Virus record (IMG/VR): IMGVR_UViG_3300047552_000160
Span: 1-41,264 of that record
Direction: 5' to 3' (one strand)
From: a virus
Length of the DNA: 41,264 nucleotides
This document shows positions 7,879 to 15,420 of this stretch, piece by piece. The first letter of the stretch is position 1. Each line of letters opens with the position of its first letter. The position numbers were made by a program, and so were the translations under genes. Under the pieces are notes generated by a model, which did no database searches, was not told the origin of the DNA, and saw nothing but the letters and a program-made list of their open reading frames with translations.

Positions 7879-8991
7879 TTATTCAAAACTGAACAAGTCG
7901 TCGAATGTCGAATTGACATCTGTATTTTCACGGAGATCCCAATTCAGTACTGATAGCATATTCTCAACTTTTTCGTCGAGTAGCACACGCTCCATCTCAA
8001 GTTCATCAAATGGTAATTCAATGAACCATTGTGGTAAGCGCAATTGATCTACTGGATAAGCAATTGAGGTAATACCAAGTGGATTGTCTCGTAATTTGCA
8101 AACAACAATCTTCATGCCATCTACGATAGATTGACTGTAGTTGTCACCATTCATCTTCTTTAGGTAGTTCCAGTTAATGGAGGCACGCACATGTCCTGGC
8201 ATATTTACCTTGCCGTTGCCTTTGCCTGAATTTGCCTTCTCCAACTGGGTGGCATAATCATTCAATCGCTTAACGCCTTTTGGTGAGCCCTTGGTCCATG
8301 CATCCATCTCGCGTAACTTTTTCTTAAATTCACGAATCTTACCAATGATGACTTCTTTATCATCACCGTTCAGCACGTTATCAAGAATTTCTGCCAAGAA
8401 TACTTGAACATACTTTGGCGTATCACTACGCTTCAAATCAAGACCCATAGCTTTGATATCACCACGTTTGCCGTCTTTATCTTTGCGTTTGCCTTCTTTG
8501 TCGTAGATATTTACCGCGTACTTTTTCTTTTTAATGAACAGTCCACGGTCAGCTACAATCTCTCGACCAGCTTTAATAATCTCACCATTTTTACGAGGAC
8601 AATGGAATGAACGTTCCATCATTTCTGGGAATGATTGGTTAGTTTGCTCAGCCAGCTCATCGTAGATTTGAACCGCAGTCTCTTTGTTCCAGTTCTCCAT
8701 AAGGGCAGGGTTCTGCTTCAACATAGGTATCGCTGTGAAGTAACAGGAATTATGAACAAGGATATCGTTGCCAAAGAACCAGGGTTCGTTTTCATTACGC
8801 ATACCGATGTCATATACGTATTGTTCTCCAGCATCTTCTAGCTTTCTAATACTCTTCACTGGCGCTCTGCTCAGTGCGATTACGTGCCCTGACACAATCT
8901 CTTTAGCAGATGCATCATAGGTATCCACCTCCTCGTTTAGCAATTCAGTTAGTGTTTGTTTTAATTCTGCTGGTGTTATTTTAGTAGCCAT
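7879..8991 (-). CDS. 43: Split-intein C-half fused to C-terminal part of DNA polymerase gp43
   Basis: Residues 1-81 are the C-terminal half of a split intein. Block F-like (EQYVYDIGMRNENEPWFF) and block G (GNDILVHN) precede the splice junction HN|S. Residues 82-370 are the C-extein: SCYFTAIP continues motif C (YGDTD|SCYFTAIP), then come IKKKKYAVNIYD and KAMGLDLKRSDTP, the thumb, and a C-terminal FDDLFSF that resembles the gp45-binding tail of T4 gp43 (SLDFLFG). Trans-splicing to the piece encoded at 10068-11069 would join palm and thumb. Its start overlaps the endonuclease gene by 16 bases. Confidence 0.93.
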   Translation of the reverse strand: MATKITPAELKQTLTELLNEEVDTYDASAKEIVSGHVIALSRAPVKSIRKLEDAGEQYVYDIGMRNENEPWFFGNDILVHNSCYFTAIPMLKQNPALMENWNKETAVQIYDELAEQTNQSFPEMMERSFHCPRKNGEIIKAGREIVADRGLFIKKKKYAVNIYDKEGKRKDKDGKRGDIKAMGLDLKRSDTPKYVQVFLAEILDNVLNGDDKEVIIGKIREFKKKLREMDAWTKGSPKGVKRLNDYATQLEKANSGKGNGKVNMPGHVRASINWNYLKKMNGDNYSQSIVDGMKIVVCKLRDNPLGITSIAYPVDQLRLPQWFIELPFDELEMERVLLDEKVENMLSVLNWDLRENTDVNSTFDDLFSFE

Positions 8992-10064
8992 TCTTTTACT
9001 TCCGTTATTGTTTGTATTGGGTTAGCCAAATAATCAGCTTCCCATACAGTCTTTACCTCGAAGCCCCTGTCATTGGCAGTTTTGGTCTTCATCTCGTCTC
9101 TTAGCCAAATATCAGCAGCTGTCTTATTTGTAACAGTATTAACAAATGTCGCATCGTATTTCTTAGGATTACAGTGCCAGTAATCACCATTAAATTCAAC
9201 TATTTTATTCCTAGTCGTGTCAGTTGCATCAAAGAATACTGGTGCGTCTAATAAGTTACTCCACATAGCGAACTGTCTAGTCTTGGCAGTATACTTAATC
9301 TGCTCACCTAAAGCAACCTCAAGGTTATCCAAAAACTCTAATTCCAACTTACTAGATGAGTTTATTGGTCTTCTTTTGGATATAATCTCTTCAGCTTCAG
9401 CTTGAGTGACGCCATATTTTTCTTGAATATAATCTATGCGATTAGAATTTCCCTTTTGATAGTTATACTCTTCCCACAATCGTTTACCATCATCGCCGTA
9501 CTTCTCTTCATAGTACTCAAGTGTGTTTGTATATCGCTGCAACTCCAGATAGTTATTCCACATCTCGTTTCCTAGCTCATCACCATGACGCTCTATACAT
9601 TTCTCCAGCGTCACTGCTCTTGATTTATTGAAGTCATCAAAGTCTTCGCGGGTGTATCCAAATTTCTTCTCTTTATATTCAAATGTATTGGTTTCGGATT
9701 GTAGTGATACGTATCGAGCCCATTTTTCTTTACCAATCGCTTCGCCGTACTTCAGAATCATACCATTTTCGGTAATACCAGTAGACTGTTTACAAGCATC
9801 TGATACTATTGGAGCATCTGGGAAGGCTTCAATATATTCTGATAACGTTCTAGGGACATTGCACCCATGCATAACATGTGATGATGTTATCCTATTGAAC
9901 TTTTTGTGACATTCAGCACATTCAATCTTAGGCGCGCTATCAGAAACAGAACGTCTTGTAGACGCCCGTTCCCGTTCTCTTAATATGCGCTCAAATTCAA
10001 TTTTGCCACGCTCTTCGCCATACTGCTCAATGCACTTGGCCAAGCTCTTCTTAATACCTGCCAT
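8976..10064 (-). CDS. Vsr-like homing endonuclease nested in the split intein
   Basis: 362 residues. An N-terminal CAEC...H...C zinc-finger-like module near residues 48-85 is followed by SEYIEAFPDAP, as in MucR-type fingers. The centre holds several repeats of the form CIERHGDELGNEMWNNYLELQ / YGDDGKRLWEEYNYQ that may be DNA-binding modules. The C-terminal domain has the very-short-patch-repair-like core: KLELEFLDNL, FFDATD, KIVEFNGDYWHCNPKKYD, RDEMKTKTANDRGFEVKTVWEADY. This matches the homing endonuclease family known from fractured, split-intein-bearing phage genes. It lies exactly between the intein halves, three bases after the N-half stop, and overlaps the C-half start. Confidence 0.9.
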   Translation of the reverse strand: MAGIKKSLAKCIEQYGEERGKIEFERILRERERASTRRSVSDSAPKIECAECHKKFNRITSSHVMHGCNVPRTLSEYIEAFPDAPIVSDACKQSTGITENGMILKYGEAIGKEKWARYVSLQSETNTFEYKEKKFGYTREDFDDFNKSRAVTLEKCIERHGDELGNEMWNNYLELQRYTNTLEYYEEKYGDDGKRLWEEYNYQKGNSNRIDYIQEKYGVTQAEAEEIISKRRPINSSSKLELEFLDNLEVALGEQIKYTAKTRQFAMWSNLLDAPVFFDATDTTRNKIVEFNGDYWHCNPKKYDATFVNTVTNKTAADIWLRDEMKTKTANDRGFEVKTVWEADYLANPIQTITEVKEWLLK

Positions 10065-10067
10065 ATA

Positions 10068-11069
10068 TTACGAATTCAACTTATGTCTTAATGATATCAG
10101 GATATCAGTAGGATTAATATCGGTTGGTTTAACCTCAATTAAATTACCATCACGCTCAACCATAATCGAGTGATCTTCTGTGACAGTTATGGTATTGCCA
10201 TTAGCATCTTCAATCTCATAGAGGCTTTTAGACACTTGATGGCGATAGATATATTCAACGTGTCCGAAGTATGGTTCTTGCCGTTCAGAATGATAGCTCA
10301 TCACCAGCAATCCGTCATCACCGGCATACTGCTTTGTTCCATCTTCCCAGAACTCAGAACATGAATCAAACAATTCGCCGATCTGAACATCGCCTTTGTT
10401 AGTTCTGATAATCGTCGAACCAACCACCGAGTCAGTATCCCCGTAAATTATTGCGTCACCAGTGTGATCATATTCACCACAGATAGCTTCGTTTAAATGA
10501 GCAGACATATGTTTCACAATCTGTCTACCTGATAGCGTGGTAGATTGACCAATACGCTTATCGTAGAATCTACAATGTTGATTTAATAATGCTCCGTCTC
10601 GATGTTCAGATATGTTAGCAAAACAAATCCCGTATGTCATCGACATACTGCTAATGCTTTCACATTAGAACAGACTATATCACAATCTGCAACTTAGTTA
10701 CAGATTCCCGCCGTTTCGGCAATCATACGCTTATTGCCTACGTCCATATGGACTAGTCGTTGAACCTTCGATATCAAATATCGCTTGGCTGCTGATTGTC
10801 TTTGCCATTACGCAGTAAGAGTTCCCAGCAATTAGACGGGTTTTCAATACACATTACTGTGTAAGGGCGCTACACATTAACGCACTGTTGAGCAAAATCT
10901 TTCTTACCAATTGCCGAGAGTCAAAGTATTCTCGCGCATCTTCAATAATCTGCTTAGTAGCGACTATCTTATTGTCTACCATTGTTAATGAATGAACCTT
11001 CATATAACTGGCCAATGTTTTTAAATCATTTGATTTTATTAAACTTCGTATGTGTTCAATGTCTATCAT
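10068..11069 (-). CDS. 43: Middle piece of DNA polymerase gp43, interrupted by a group I intron and fused to a split-intein N-half
   Basis: Read as join(11069-10880, 10597-10068). Exon 1 (190 nt, ATG at 11069, AAAGGAG upstream) encodes the end of the fingers through RKILLNSA plus one base. Exon 2 supplies AC GGA, making NSAYGALLNQHCRFYDKR, the conserved motif B. Removing 282 nt keeps the frame and yields 239 residues. The last 120 residues are the intein N-half, starting at Ser (TCG, 10430-10428) after YGDTD: block A-like SVVGSTIIRTNKGDVQIGEL and block B TVTEDHSIMV. The unspliced frame starting at 10646 begins inside the intron and is not the real protein. Confidence 0.9.
10598..10879 (-). 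ncRNA. Group I self-splicing intron in gene 43
   Basis: A 282-nt intron, read on the minus strand. P1: exon GCGU plus intron UA pairs with UAGCGC (10872-10867), with U·G at the 5' splice site. Core elements appear in order: P (AATTGCTGGGAA), Q (AATCAGCAGCCAAGC), R (GGTTCAACGACTAG) and S (GATATAGTCTG). GCUG/CAGC forms P4, UUGA..ACC with GGUUCAA forms P3, and GACUA/UAGUC forms P7. A P9-like hairpin CTAATGT-GAAA-GCATTAG with a GNRA loop follows. The intron starts TAAT, as T4 introns do, and ends in G. It has no internal ORF. Confidence 0.93.
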
Positions 11070-11070
11070 G

Positions 11071-11256
11071 TTACTCCTTTAATTTATTCATAGTGAATCC
11101 TAATTCCCTAAATGTTTTACCAGTATATAATTTGCAAAAGGCGTGGCATTCAGGAGTCTGATTGAAGTGTGGATTAGGTACCACAAACTCTAATAAACTA
11201 TCATCTCTTGGACCGCCATAGAATGGAAGTTCAGGAACACTATCCTCCACGTCTTG
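11071..11256 (-). pseudogene. In-frame continuation of the HNH endonuclease after an amber codon
   Basis: Immediately after the TAG that ends the HNH gene, the same frame stays open for 61 more codons and ends with TAA one base before the ATG of the next gp43 piece. The translation looks like genuine protein (DVEDSVPELPFYGGPRDD..., then CHAFCKLYTGKTFRELGF) and fills the whole gap. The simplest reading is a mutated (for example TGG to TAG) or suppressible stop inside a 388-codon endonuclease gene. A small internally started peptide is less likely. Confidence 0.6.
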
Positions 11257-12237
11257 CTAACTATAATATAAGTTGTTTTTATATCCTATCACATAAATTT
11301 TATCGATACTAGCGCCGTGTTTTATATATCTGGGATCTGGTAACTTTTCTTCTTCGATCATAACGTAGCATTTATCTACGATGTCCAATCGTTTTACTAG
11401 GTTTGAATGATTCAACTTAATATATCCCGCATTGACATAATTTGGTCCTCTGCCCAAGACATATCCTTCTGGTATATCTTCAAGTTTACATCTTACGTTT
11501 TTGCCTGTCAATGGATCATGTGTCCATTTATACTCTTTAAGGGCGTCTGACCCATTGTTGAACCACGGTGGCGCACCCTTAGTGAACCCTTCCTGTATTT
11601 CGTGTTCGAATAATACTTCTTTGGTCTCCTCGTTATATTGCCATATTCTTCCACGATTTGAATCTCCTACTTTAGCACGGGAATCAACACTACGTTCTCT
11701 GCCCGTCTGGAATGGTTCCCACCCAGCAGGCTGCTCGTCAACTTTATAGCGTTTAAGTTCACCGGTAGATTGGTTACGGTAAATGTTCGTTCCGGAATGA
11801 ACCCGAGATAGGTTCTCACGCTGAGTATCTGACCTCTTTTGACCAGTATTCAGCTTACTAAATTCGATTGCTACTGCAATTCGAACTTGTTCGTAATATC
11901 TAGTGCTGAAGAAGCCGTTGTCAGTCGGCACTCGACCACACATCATATTAAATGCGAATACACATGCGGAATGATCTATGGATTTGAACAGTAAATAGTG
12001 CGCAATCAAATGTGCTTTAACTGGTAGTTTAACCTTATTCCAGTATTCCTTACCGTATTCTGGCCAAATTGCCTCTGGTAGAATATGATGTGACTCTACT
12101 GCACCTGGAGCATCTTTGGACTTTTTCAGAGCCATACCCTTATAGGTCATCATTAATTTCAAGTAGCGTTCAAAGTGATGTGTGTTTTTTATTAACCCAG
12201 CAGCTTCAAAACATTTGCGGAACTCATCTATGTTCAT
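11257..12237 (-). CDS. Free-standing HNH homing endonuclease inserted in gene 43
   Basis: 326 residues with an HNH nuclease core near residues 48-75 (ESHHILPEAIWPEYG, then NKVKLPVKAHLIAHYLLF), where HHILP and the later Asn/His residues form the beta-beta-alpha metal site. The middle carries TGQKRSDTQRENLSRVHSG, typical of NUMOD-like DNA-binding modules in phage HNH enzymes. It starts four bases after the stop of the gp43 N-terminal piece and separates it from the middle piece. It ends at an amber codon with an open continuation. It is unrelated in sequence to the two HNH genes at 23.8 and 30.6 kb. Confidence 0.85.
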   Translation of the reverse strand: MNIDEFRKCFEAAGLIKNTHHFERYLKLMMTYKGMALKKSKDAPGAVESHHILPEAIWPEYGKEYWNKVKLPVKAHLIAHYLLFKSIDHSACVFAFNMMCGRVPTDNGFFSTRYYEQVRIAVAIEFSKLNTGQKRSDTQRENLSRVHSGTNIYRNQSTGELKRYKVDEQPAGWEPFQTGRERSVDSRAKVGDSNRGRIWQYNEETKEVLFEHEIQEGFTKGAPPWFNNGSDALKEYKWTHDPLTGKNVRCKLEDIPEGYVLGRGPNYVNAGYIKLNHSNLVKRLDIVDKCYVMIEEEKLPDPRYIKHGASIDKIYVIGYKNNLYYS

Positions 12238-12241
12238 GACT

Positions 12242-13933
12242 TTAATTATCTAAATATTTCTTCAATTCATCAGCAACACTTTTATCTAGCGTGATGCCAG
12301 TCTCAAGGTCACTGACCATTTTAAGTTGTTTCTGAATACTCTTTCGTTCACTGTACCACTTTGTTAATAGACCAGGAATAATTCCCTCATACTCGTAGGT
12401 AAAGATAGTGCCATTAGCGCTCAGCATCCATGGTTGATTACTATCAAAGATCATCTTCCAGACTTGCGCAGCCGATGCTTCGTCGCTGCCACCAGTTTCC
12501 CAGTCGATAGTCAACATGGTACCTCGCTCTTGGTTCATCACTGCGGCATATTCAAGTGAACCGAACAAGCCTTCCCATAAGATAGCACCAGTAACGCCAT
12601 CAACTTCACCATCAACAAATTTGTTCTTCTTCTTTTCTTTTGCTAAACGTTGACCTTTTTCATGCATATACTGGTCAGTAAGCGTGGGACGGAGTTGGCC
12701 GATGATCGTCTCAGGTGCCATGTTAAGTGCACGGATGACTGATGGGTAGAGTGAGTTAATGTCAACTGCTCCGATCCATTCGTGAATACCTGTTTTGGGC
12801 GTAGCAACATAGGCACCTGCCGCTTGTGATTCGTCATCTGAATTACCTCTCTTTTTATCTGGGACAATTAAATCTCTTGAATGTGCTTCATTAATAACAG
12901 CTTGCTCTACCATGGCAACAGTACCCATTACTGTTTGTAGTAGTACTGTGTTTTGATGAGCCAGTTGATTCGCCAAGTCTAAGAATTTACGCTTAGCATG
13001 AATCTTATATACCAGCATAGTATCTTGACGGTTGTACTCTAGGAATTTCTTCCAGTCTTTATTATACAACTGATCAAGGGTGCCTTCGTATTGTGTTTTA
13101 TTTTCACCAACTTCTAGTTCACCAATCACGTCTAGTTTATAAGAGTGACGTGGTTCAAACATATACTTGCGATATAGGTCAAGATAGTCAAAGTGAACAC
13201 GACCAATCAGGTCATAAGTCTCTTGCTCGATGCCATACATCTCGTACTTGCGAGTCTTTGGTAATTGATTTAACAAACAGAATCGGCGAGTATCATCACG
13301 ACTCATGATTCGCGTAACACGATTTACCATGTACGGAATGTCATAGCCTGATGAGTTCCAACCAGTTAAGATGTCTGCGTCTTCAATCAAGTCAAAGAAT
13401 GTGGTAAACATCTCTGCTTCATCATAGAAGATGAATGTATTTTCAAATCCATCAGCAATCTCGGTCGCTGTTTCTTTTGACATGTGTGTTGGTGGAATAC
13501 AAAGGGTGACCAGCGTATCGCTCCAATCTAAGTACAGCGAGATTGCTGTTACTTTGTTGAATGGATCTGTGGTGGGACTAAAGCCCTTTTCAGGGTCAAA
13601 ATCCACTTCAATGTCAAAGAAGCATGTTTGTAACTTAGGCGCAGCTTTGCCTAGGTAGTTGTCAGCGAGACATCGCACTACTGGTGATACATCACTCTCA
13701 AAGATTCCCTTGTTCGAATGCAGTCTGACTTCTTTTTGGAATTCAGAGTACTTTCTTGTGGTAAATTTTGACAGGGATTCACCAGTAATACTGCGATACT
13801 TGCCTTTTTTATCGCCGAAGTAGAATGTGTAATTTGCTGGGTATGTCATGTACTGACGTTTACCAGCAGCGTCACGTTCTACGACGACGATTTCATCTCG
13901 CTCTTTGTTGTGTAAGGCATCAATGTAACTCAT
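12242..13933 (-). CDS. 43: N-terminal part of DNA polymerase gp43 (exonuclease and motif A)
   Basis: 563 residues. The 3'-5' exonuclease motifs are present: Exo I FFDIEV (D107, E109), Exo II GWNSSGYDIPYMVNR (D198) and Exo III YNRQD (Y300, D304). Polymerase motif A is DINSLYPS (391-398). The chain stops in the fingers (ADELKKYLDN) before motif B, which is encoded by the next piece. T4 gp43 is a single 898-residue chain; here the three exteins total about 971 residues. There is no intein at this break, so the two parts would have to assemble non-covalently. The start has no clear SD and lies just after the DsbA-like gene. Confidence 0.94.
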   Translation of the reverse strand: MSYIDALHNKERDEIVVVERDAAGKRQYMTYPANYTFYFGDKKGKYRSITGESLSKFTTRKYSEFQKEVRLHSNKGIFESDVSPVVRCLADNYLGKAAPKLQTCFFDIEVDFDPEKGFSPTTDPFNKVTAISLYLDWSDTLVTLCIPPTHMSKETATEIADGFENTFIFYDEAEMFTTFFDLIEDADILTGWNSSGYDIPYMVNRVTRIMSRDDTRRFCLLNQLPKTRKYEMYGIEQETYDLIGRVHFDYLDLYRKYMFEPRHSYKLDVIGELEVGENKTQYEGTLDQLYNKDWKKFLEYNRQDTMLVYKIHAKRKFLDLANQLAHQNTVLLQTVMGTVAMVEQAVINEAHSRDLIVPDKKRGNSDDESQAAGAYVATPKTGIHEWIGAVDINSLYPSVIRALNMAPETIIGQLRPTLTDQYMHEKGQRLAKEKKKNKFVDGEVDGVTGAILWEGLFGSLEYAAVMNQERGTMLTIDWETGGSDEASAAQVWKMIFDSNQPWMLSANGTIFTYEYEGIIPGLLTKWYSERKSIQKQLKMVSDLETGITLDKSVADELKKYLDN

Positions 13934-13945
13934 CGTGCGTCACAA

Positions 13946-14239
13946 TCAGAGTGTATTACCAGTAGATTCCAAGATGGTAGTTAGGAGATCATGGTCCCGT
14001 TGTGCCTGGCCGAACTCTGCCTTATGGGCAATTTTTACTGCCTTCTTAAGGATAGATGGTTTGATATTGAGGTCAGTCGCAATAGCTTTAATAGTCTCGT
14101 TTAGACCTTCGTTTAGTGTGTCGATTTCACGAAGTACGCTGCCGCCTTCGTTAATGATTTGAATAAGTTTTTTCTTCTGGTCACCGCTGAAGATTACGTT
14201 TTCTTCTTGGTAATTGCCTTGTACGTCCATTGCATCCAT
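13946..14239 (-). CDS. DsbA-like late-transcription DNA-binding protein (tentative)
   Basis: 97 residues, all helical after residue 17 (FSGDQKKKLIQIINEGG, then DLNIKPSILKKAVKIAHKAEF). The pattern of a helix pair followed by L-N-x-P-x-x-L-K-K-A-V-K-x-x-H-K resembles T4 DsbA, a small double-stranded-DNA-binding protein linked to late promoters, and its relatives in other T4-like phages. It heads the gene 43 operon, with its own sigma70-like promoter and a strong AAGGAG site. The assignment rests on pattern and length, so it is tentative. Confidence 0.6.
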   Translation of the reverse strand: MDAMDVQGNYQEENVIFSGDQKKKLIQIINEGGSVLREIDTLNEGLNETIKAIATDLNIKPSILKKAVKIAHKAEFGQAQRDHDLLTTILESTGNTL

Positions 14240-14257
14240 TGTGATTCTCCTTGTGTT

Positions 14258-14299
14258 AATAGATAGTATCTATTTTACTAGGTGAATAGCGGAAGTCAA
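14258..14299 (-). promoter_or_regulatory. Sigma70-like promoter with 17-bp palindrome for the gene 43 operon
   Basis: TTGACT (14294-14299), a 16-nt spacer, and TAAAAT (14272-14277). A perfect palindrome, AATAGATA-C-TATCTATT (14258-14274), overlaps the -10 box and the predicted start site. An AAGGAG leader leads to the DsbA-like gene. Confidence 0.7.
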
Positions 14300-14682
14300 C
14301 AGGTTTTGGAGTGACTCTTTTCAATCGAATAACCATGGCATGTCAGCACCTGATAGACTGATTCCACTAGCCCTATTCCTTGGTGATTGGGATGAGTGTA
14401 TTCCGTTAATGATAGTAGTTTGGTCGCTGTTGGCTTGAAGCCTACCTCACAGCATACTAACTGTCGTTCTTTATCTACACTGGAATTAGGTCGATTCGCA
14501 ATCGTTGTAACTTTGACTCTACTCGTACCATGTGTGGCCCAGAAGTTATACACTGCGTCTCCGATGGTCATCGTCCTAAGATGATTAAACTCTCGGATTA
14601 ATCCTTCGGTTGATGGATACGAATGACTTGTCATATCCGTCTCTGGTGTGGTGCACGGTCTAACAGGAATCATATCAATCAT
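14296..14682 (-). CDS. Hypothetical protein behind a T4-type late promoter
   Basis: The reading frame is open from a GTG at 14706, but a TATAAATA late promoter sits at 14688-14695, so translation most likely begins at ATG 14682 (128 residues), or at ATG 14673. Neither has a ribosome-binding site. The protein has no recognised motif; it contains GDAVYNFWATHGTSRVKVTTI and several Cys and His. Late expression suggests a virion-related or lysis-stage role. Confidence 0.55.
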   Translation of the reverse strand: MIDMIPVRPCTTPETDMTSHSYPSTEGLIREFNHLRTMTIGDAVYNFWATHGTSRVKVTTIANRPNSSVDKERQLVCCEVGFKPTATKLLSLTEYTHPNHQGIGLVESVYQVLTCHGYSIEKSHSKTC

Positions 14683-14687
14683 GGATG

Positions 14688-14695
14688 TATTTATA
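14688..14695 (-). promoter_or_regulatory. T4-type late promoter (TATAAATA)
   Basis: A perfect TATAAATA followed by C. Five bases separate it from ATG 14682, so the expected start of transcription coincides with the initiation codon. Confidence 0.75.
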
Positions 14696-14709
14696 GAGAT
14701 GCTCACTTT

Positions 14710-14808
14710 AGTAAACGCCTGGCGTAGCGTGTCACTCAGGCAGCAGCCGCCTGTCTGACGCCGAGCTTGCGCTCTAACCGTTACGTCAACGGAACCTAAG
14801 GTAGGTGT
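14710..14808 (-). ncRNA. Candidate structured RNA in GC-rich intergenic gap
   Basis: On the minus strand three hairpins follow each other: CCGTT-GACGT-AACGG; GAGC-GCAA-GCTC with a GNRA loop; and a longer one with GGCGT/ACGCC outside and CAGGC/GCCTG inside. The gap is clearly richer in G+C than its surroundings, has no ORF, and ends shortly before the late promoter at 14688. It may be a 3'-end structure of the 202-aa gene, an RNA gene, or a remnant of a mobile element. No tRNA or known ribozyme core was recognised. Confidence 0.4.
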
Positions 14809-14810
14809 TC

Positions 14811-15419
14811 TTATAATAAATTGTCTAGCTCTTTGGATTGGTGTGCCTGTTTTTGTGCGGCGATTGCTTTTGCTTGTACTGTTGGATGTTGAGTATTACC
14901 TGTCATTTTCTGAAACCATCCTCGGCGGTCGACTAACTCATCAGCATTGTAAGAAGCATAGTATTGCGTTGGTCGCATCCAAATTTCATGTTCTTTTTGA
15001 TACTGAGCATTAGTAAGACCTAGACCTTTACACATGGCAGCAAAGTCTAATAAGAAATCTTGTGGACTAAATTGCTTTTGTATCACATGAAAGTTTTTGT
15101 TGTTTTTACTTTGATTTCTGAAGTAGTATTCTGCGCCAGCTAGATTTGTGGCATATGCTACTGCTACTCTGTTTCTGGCAGTATTTGTCTTATTGATGTC
15201 ACCAATCGTGCGATAGATTGTTGTTATTCCCTTAGGAGGTATTCTGTATGGCTGAGAAGCAGGGTCTTTGAGGATAGTAACCGCTGCTTGCTCGACTGAT
15301 GCTAAGTCGCTAGTGTTTGATTGCCAGGCGTGAAAAGCATCAATAAACGTCTGATTGAGTTTAGGTTTCTGTTGTCCAAATCCTAAGAACCCCTCATTAA
15401 TAATTTCACTAATCTTCAT
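14811..15419 (-). CDS. Putative internal virion protein with capsid-targeting-like N-terminus
   Basis: 202 residues. The N-terminus MKISEIINE|G fits the pattern of T4 internal-protein targeting peptides (MKTYQEFIAE|A), which direct proteins into the prohead and are cut by the gp21 protease after Glu. The rest is mixed alpha/beta, with VAVAYATNLAGAEYYFRNQ and a Gln/Ala-rich helical tail. It is the last gene of a late cluster behind the 265-aa gene and Dps. The protein function is unknown. Confidence 0.65.
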   Translation of the reverse strand: MKISEIINEGFLGFGQQKPKLNQTFIDAFHAWQSNTSDLASVEQAAVTILKDPASQPYRIPPKGITTIYRTIGDINKTNTARNRVAVAYATNLAGAEYYFRNQSKNNKNFHVIQKQFSPQDFLLDFAAMCKGLGLTNAQYQKEHEIWMRPTQYYASYNADELVDRRGWFQKMTGNTQHPTVQAKAIAAQKQAHQSKELDNLL

Positions 15420-15420
15420 A

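Noticed and set aside
10068-10646. A continuous 192-codon frame covering the middle gp43 piece
   Set aside because: Its first 16 codons or so lie inside the group I intron; the spliced reading gives the conserved NSAYG motif, and this start has no SD.
10854-11069. A 71-codon frame ending at 10854
   Set aside because: The last eight codons after NSA read into the intron. It is exon 1 of the polymerase piece, not a separate small protein.
11070-12241. A second intron or intein joining the first two gp43 pieces
   Set aside because: The region is coding throughout for the HNH protein and its extension, the next piece has a strong SD and ATG, and no group I core or HINT motifs were seen.
14710-14808. 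tRNA gene
   Set aside because: No T-loop GTTCRA, acceptor stem or CCA end can be formed on either strand. No tRNA was recognised anywhere in the window.
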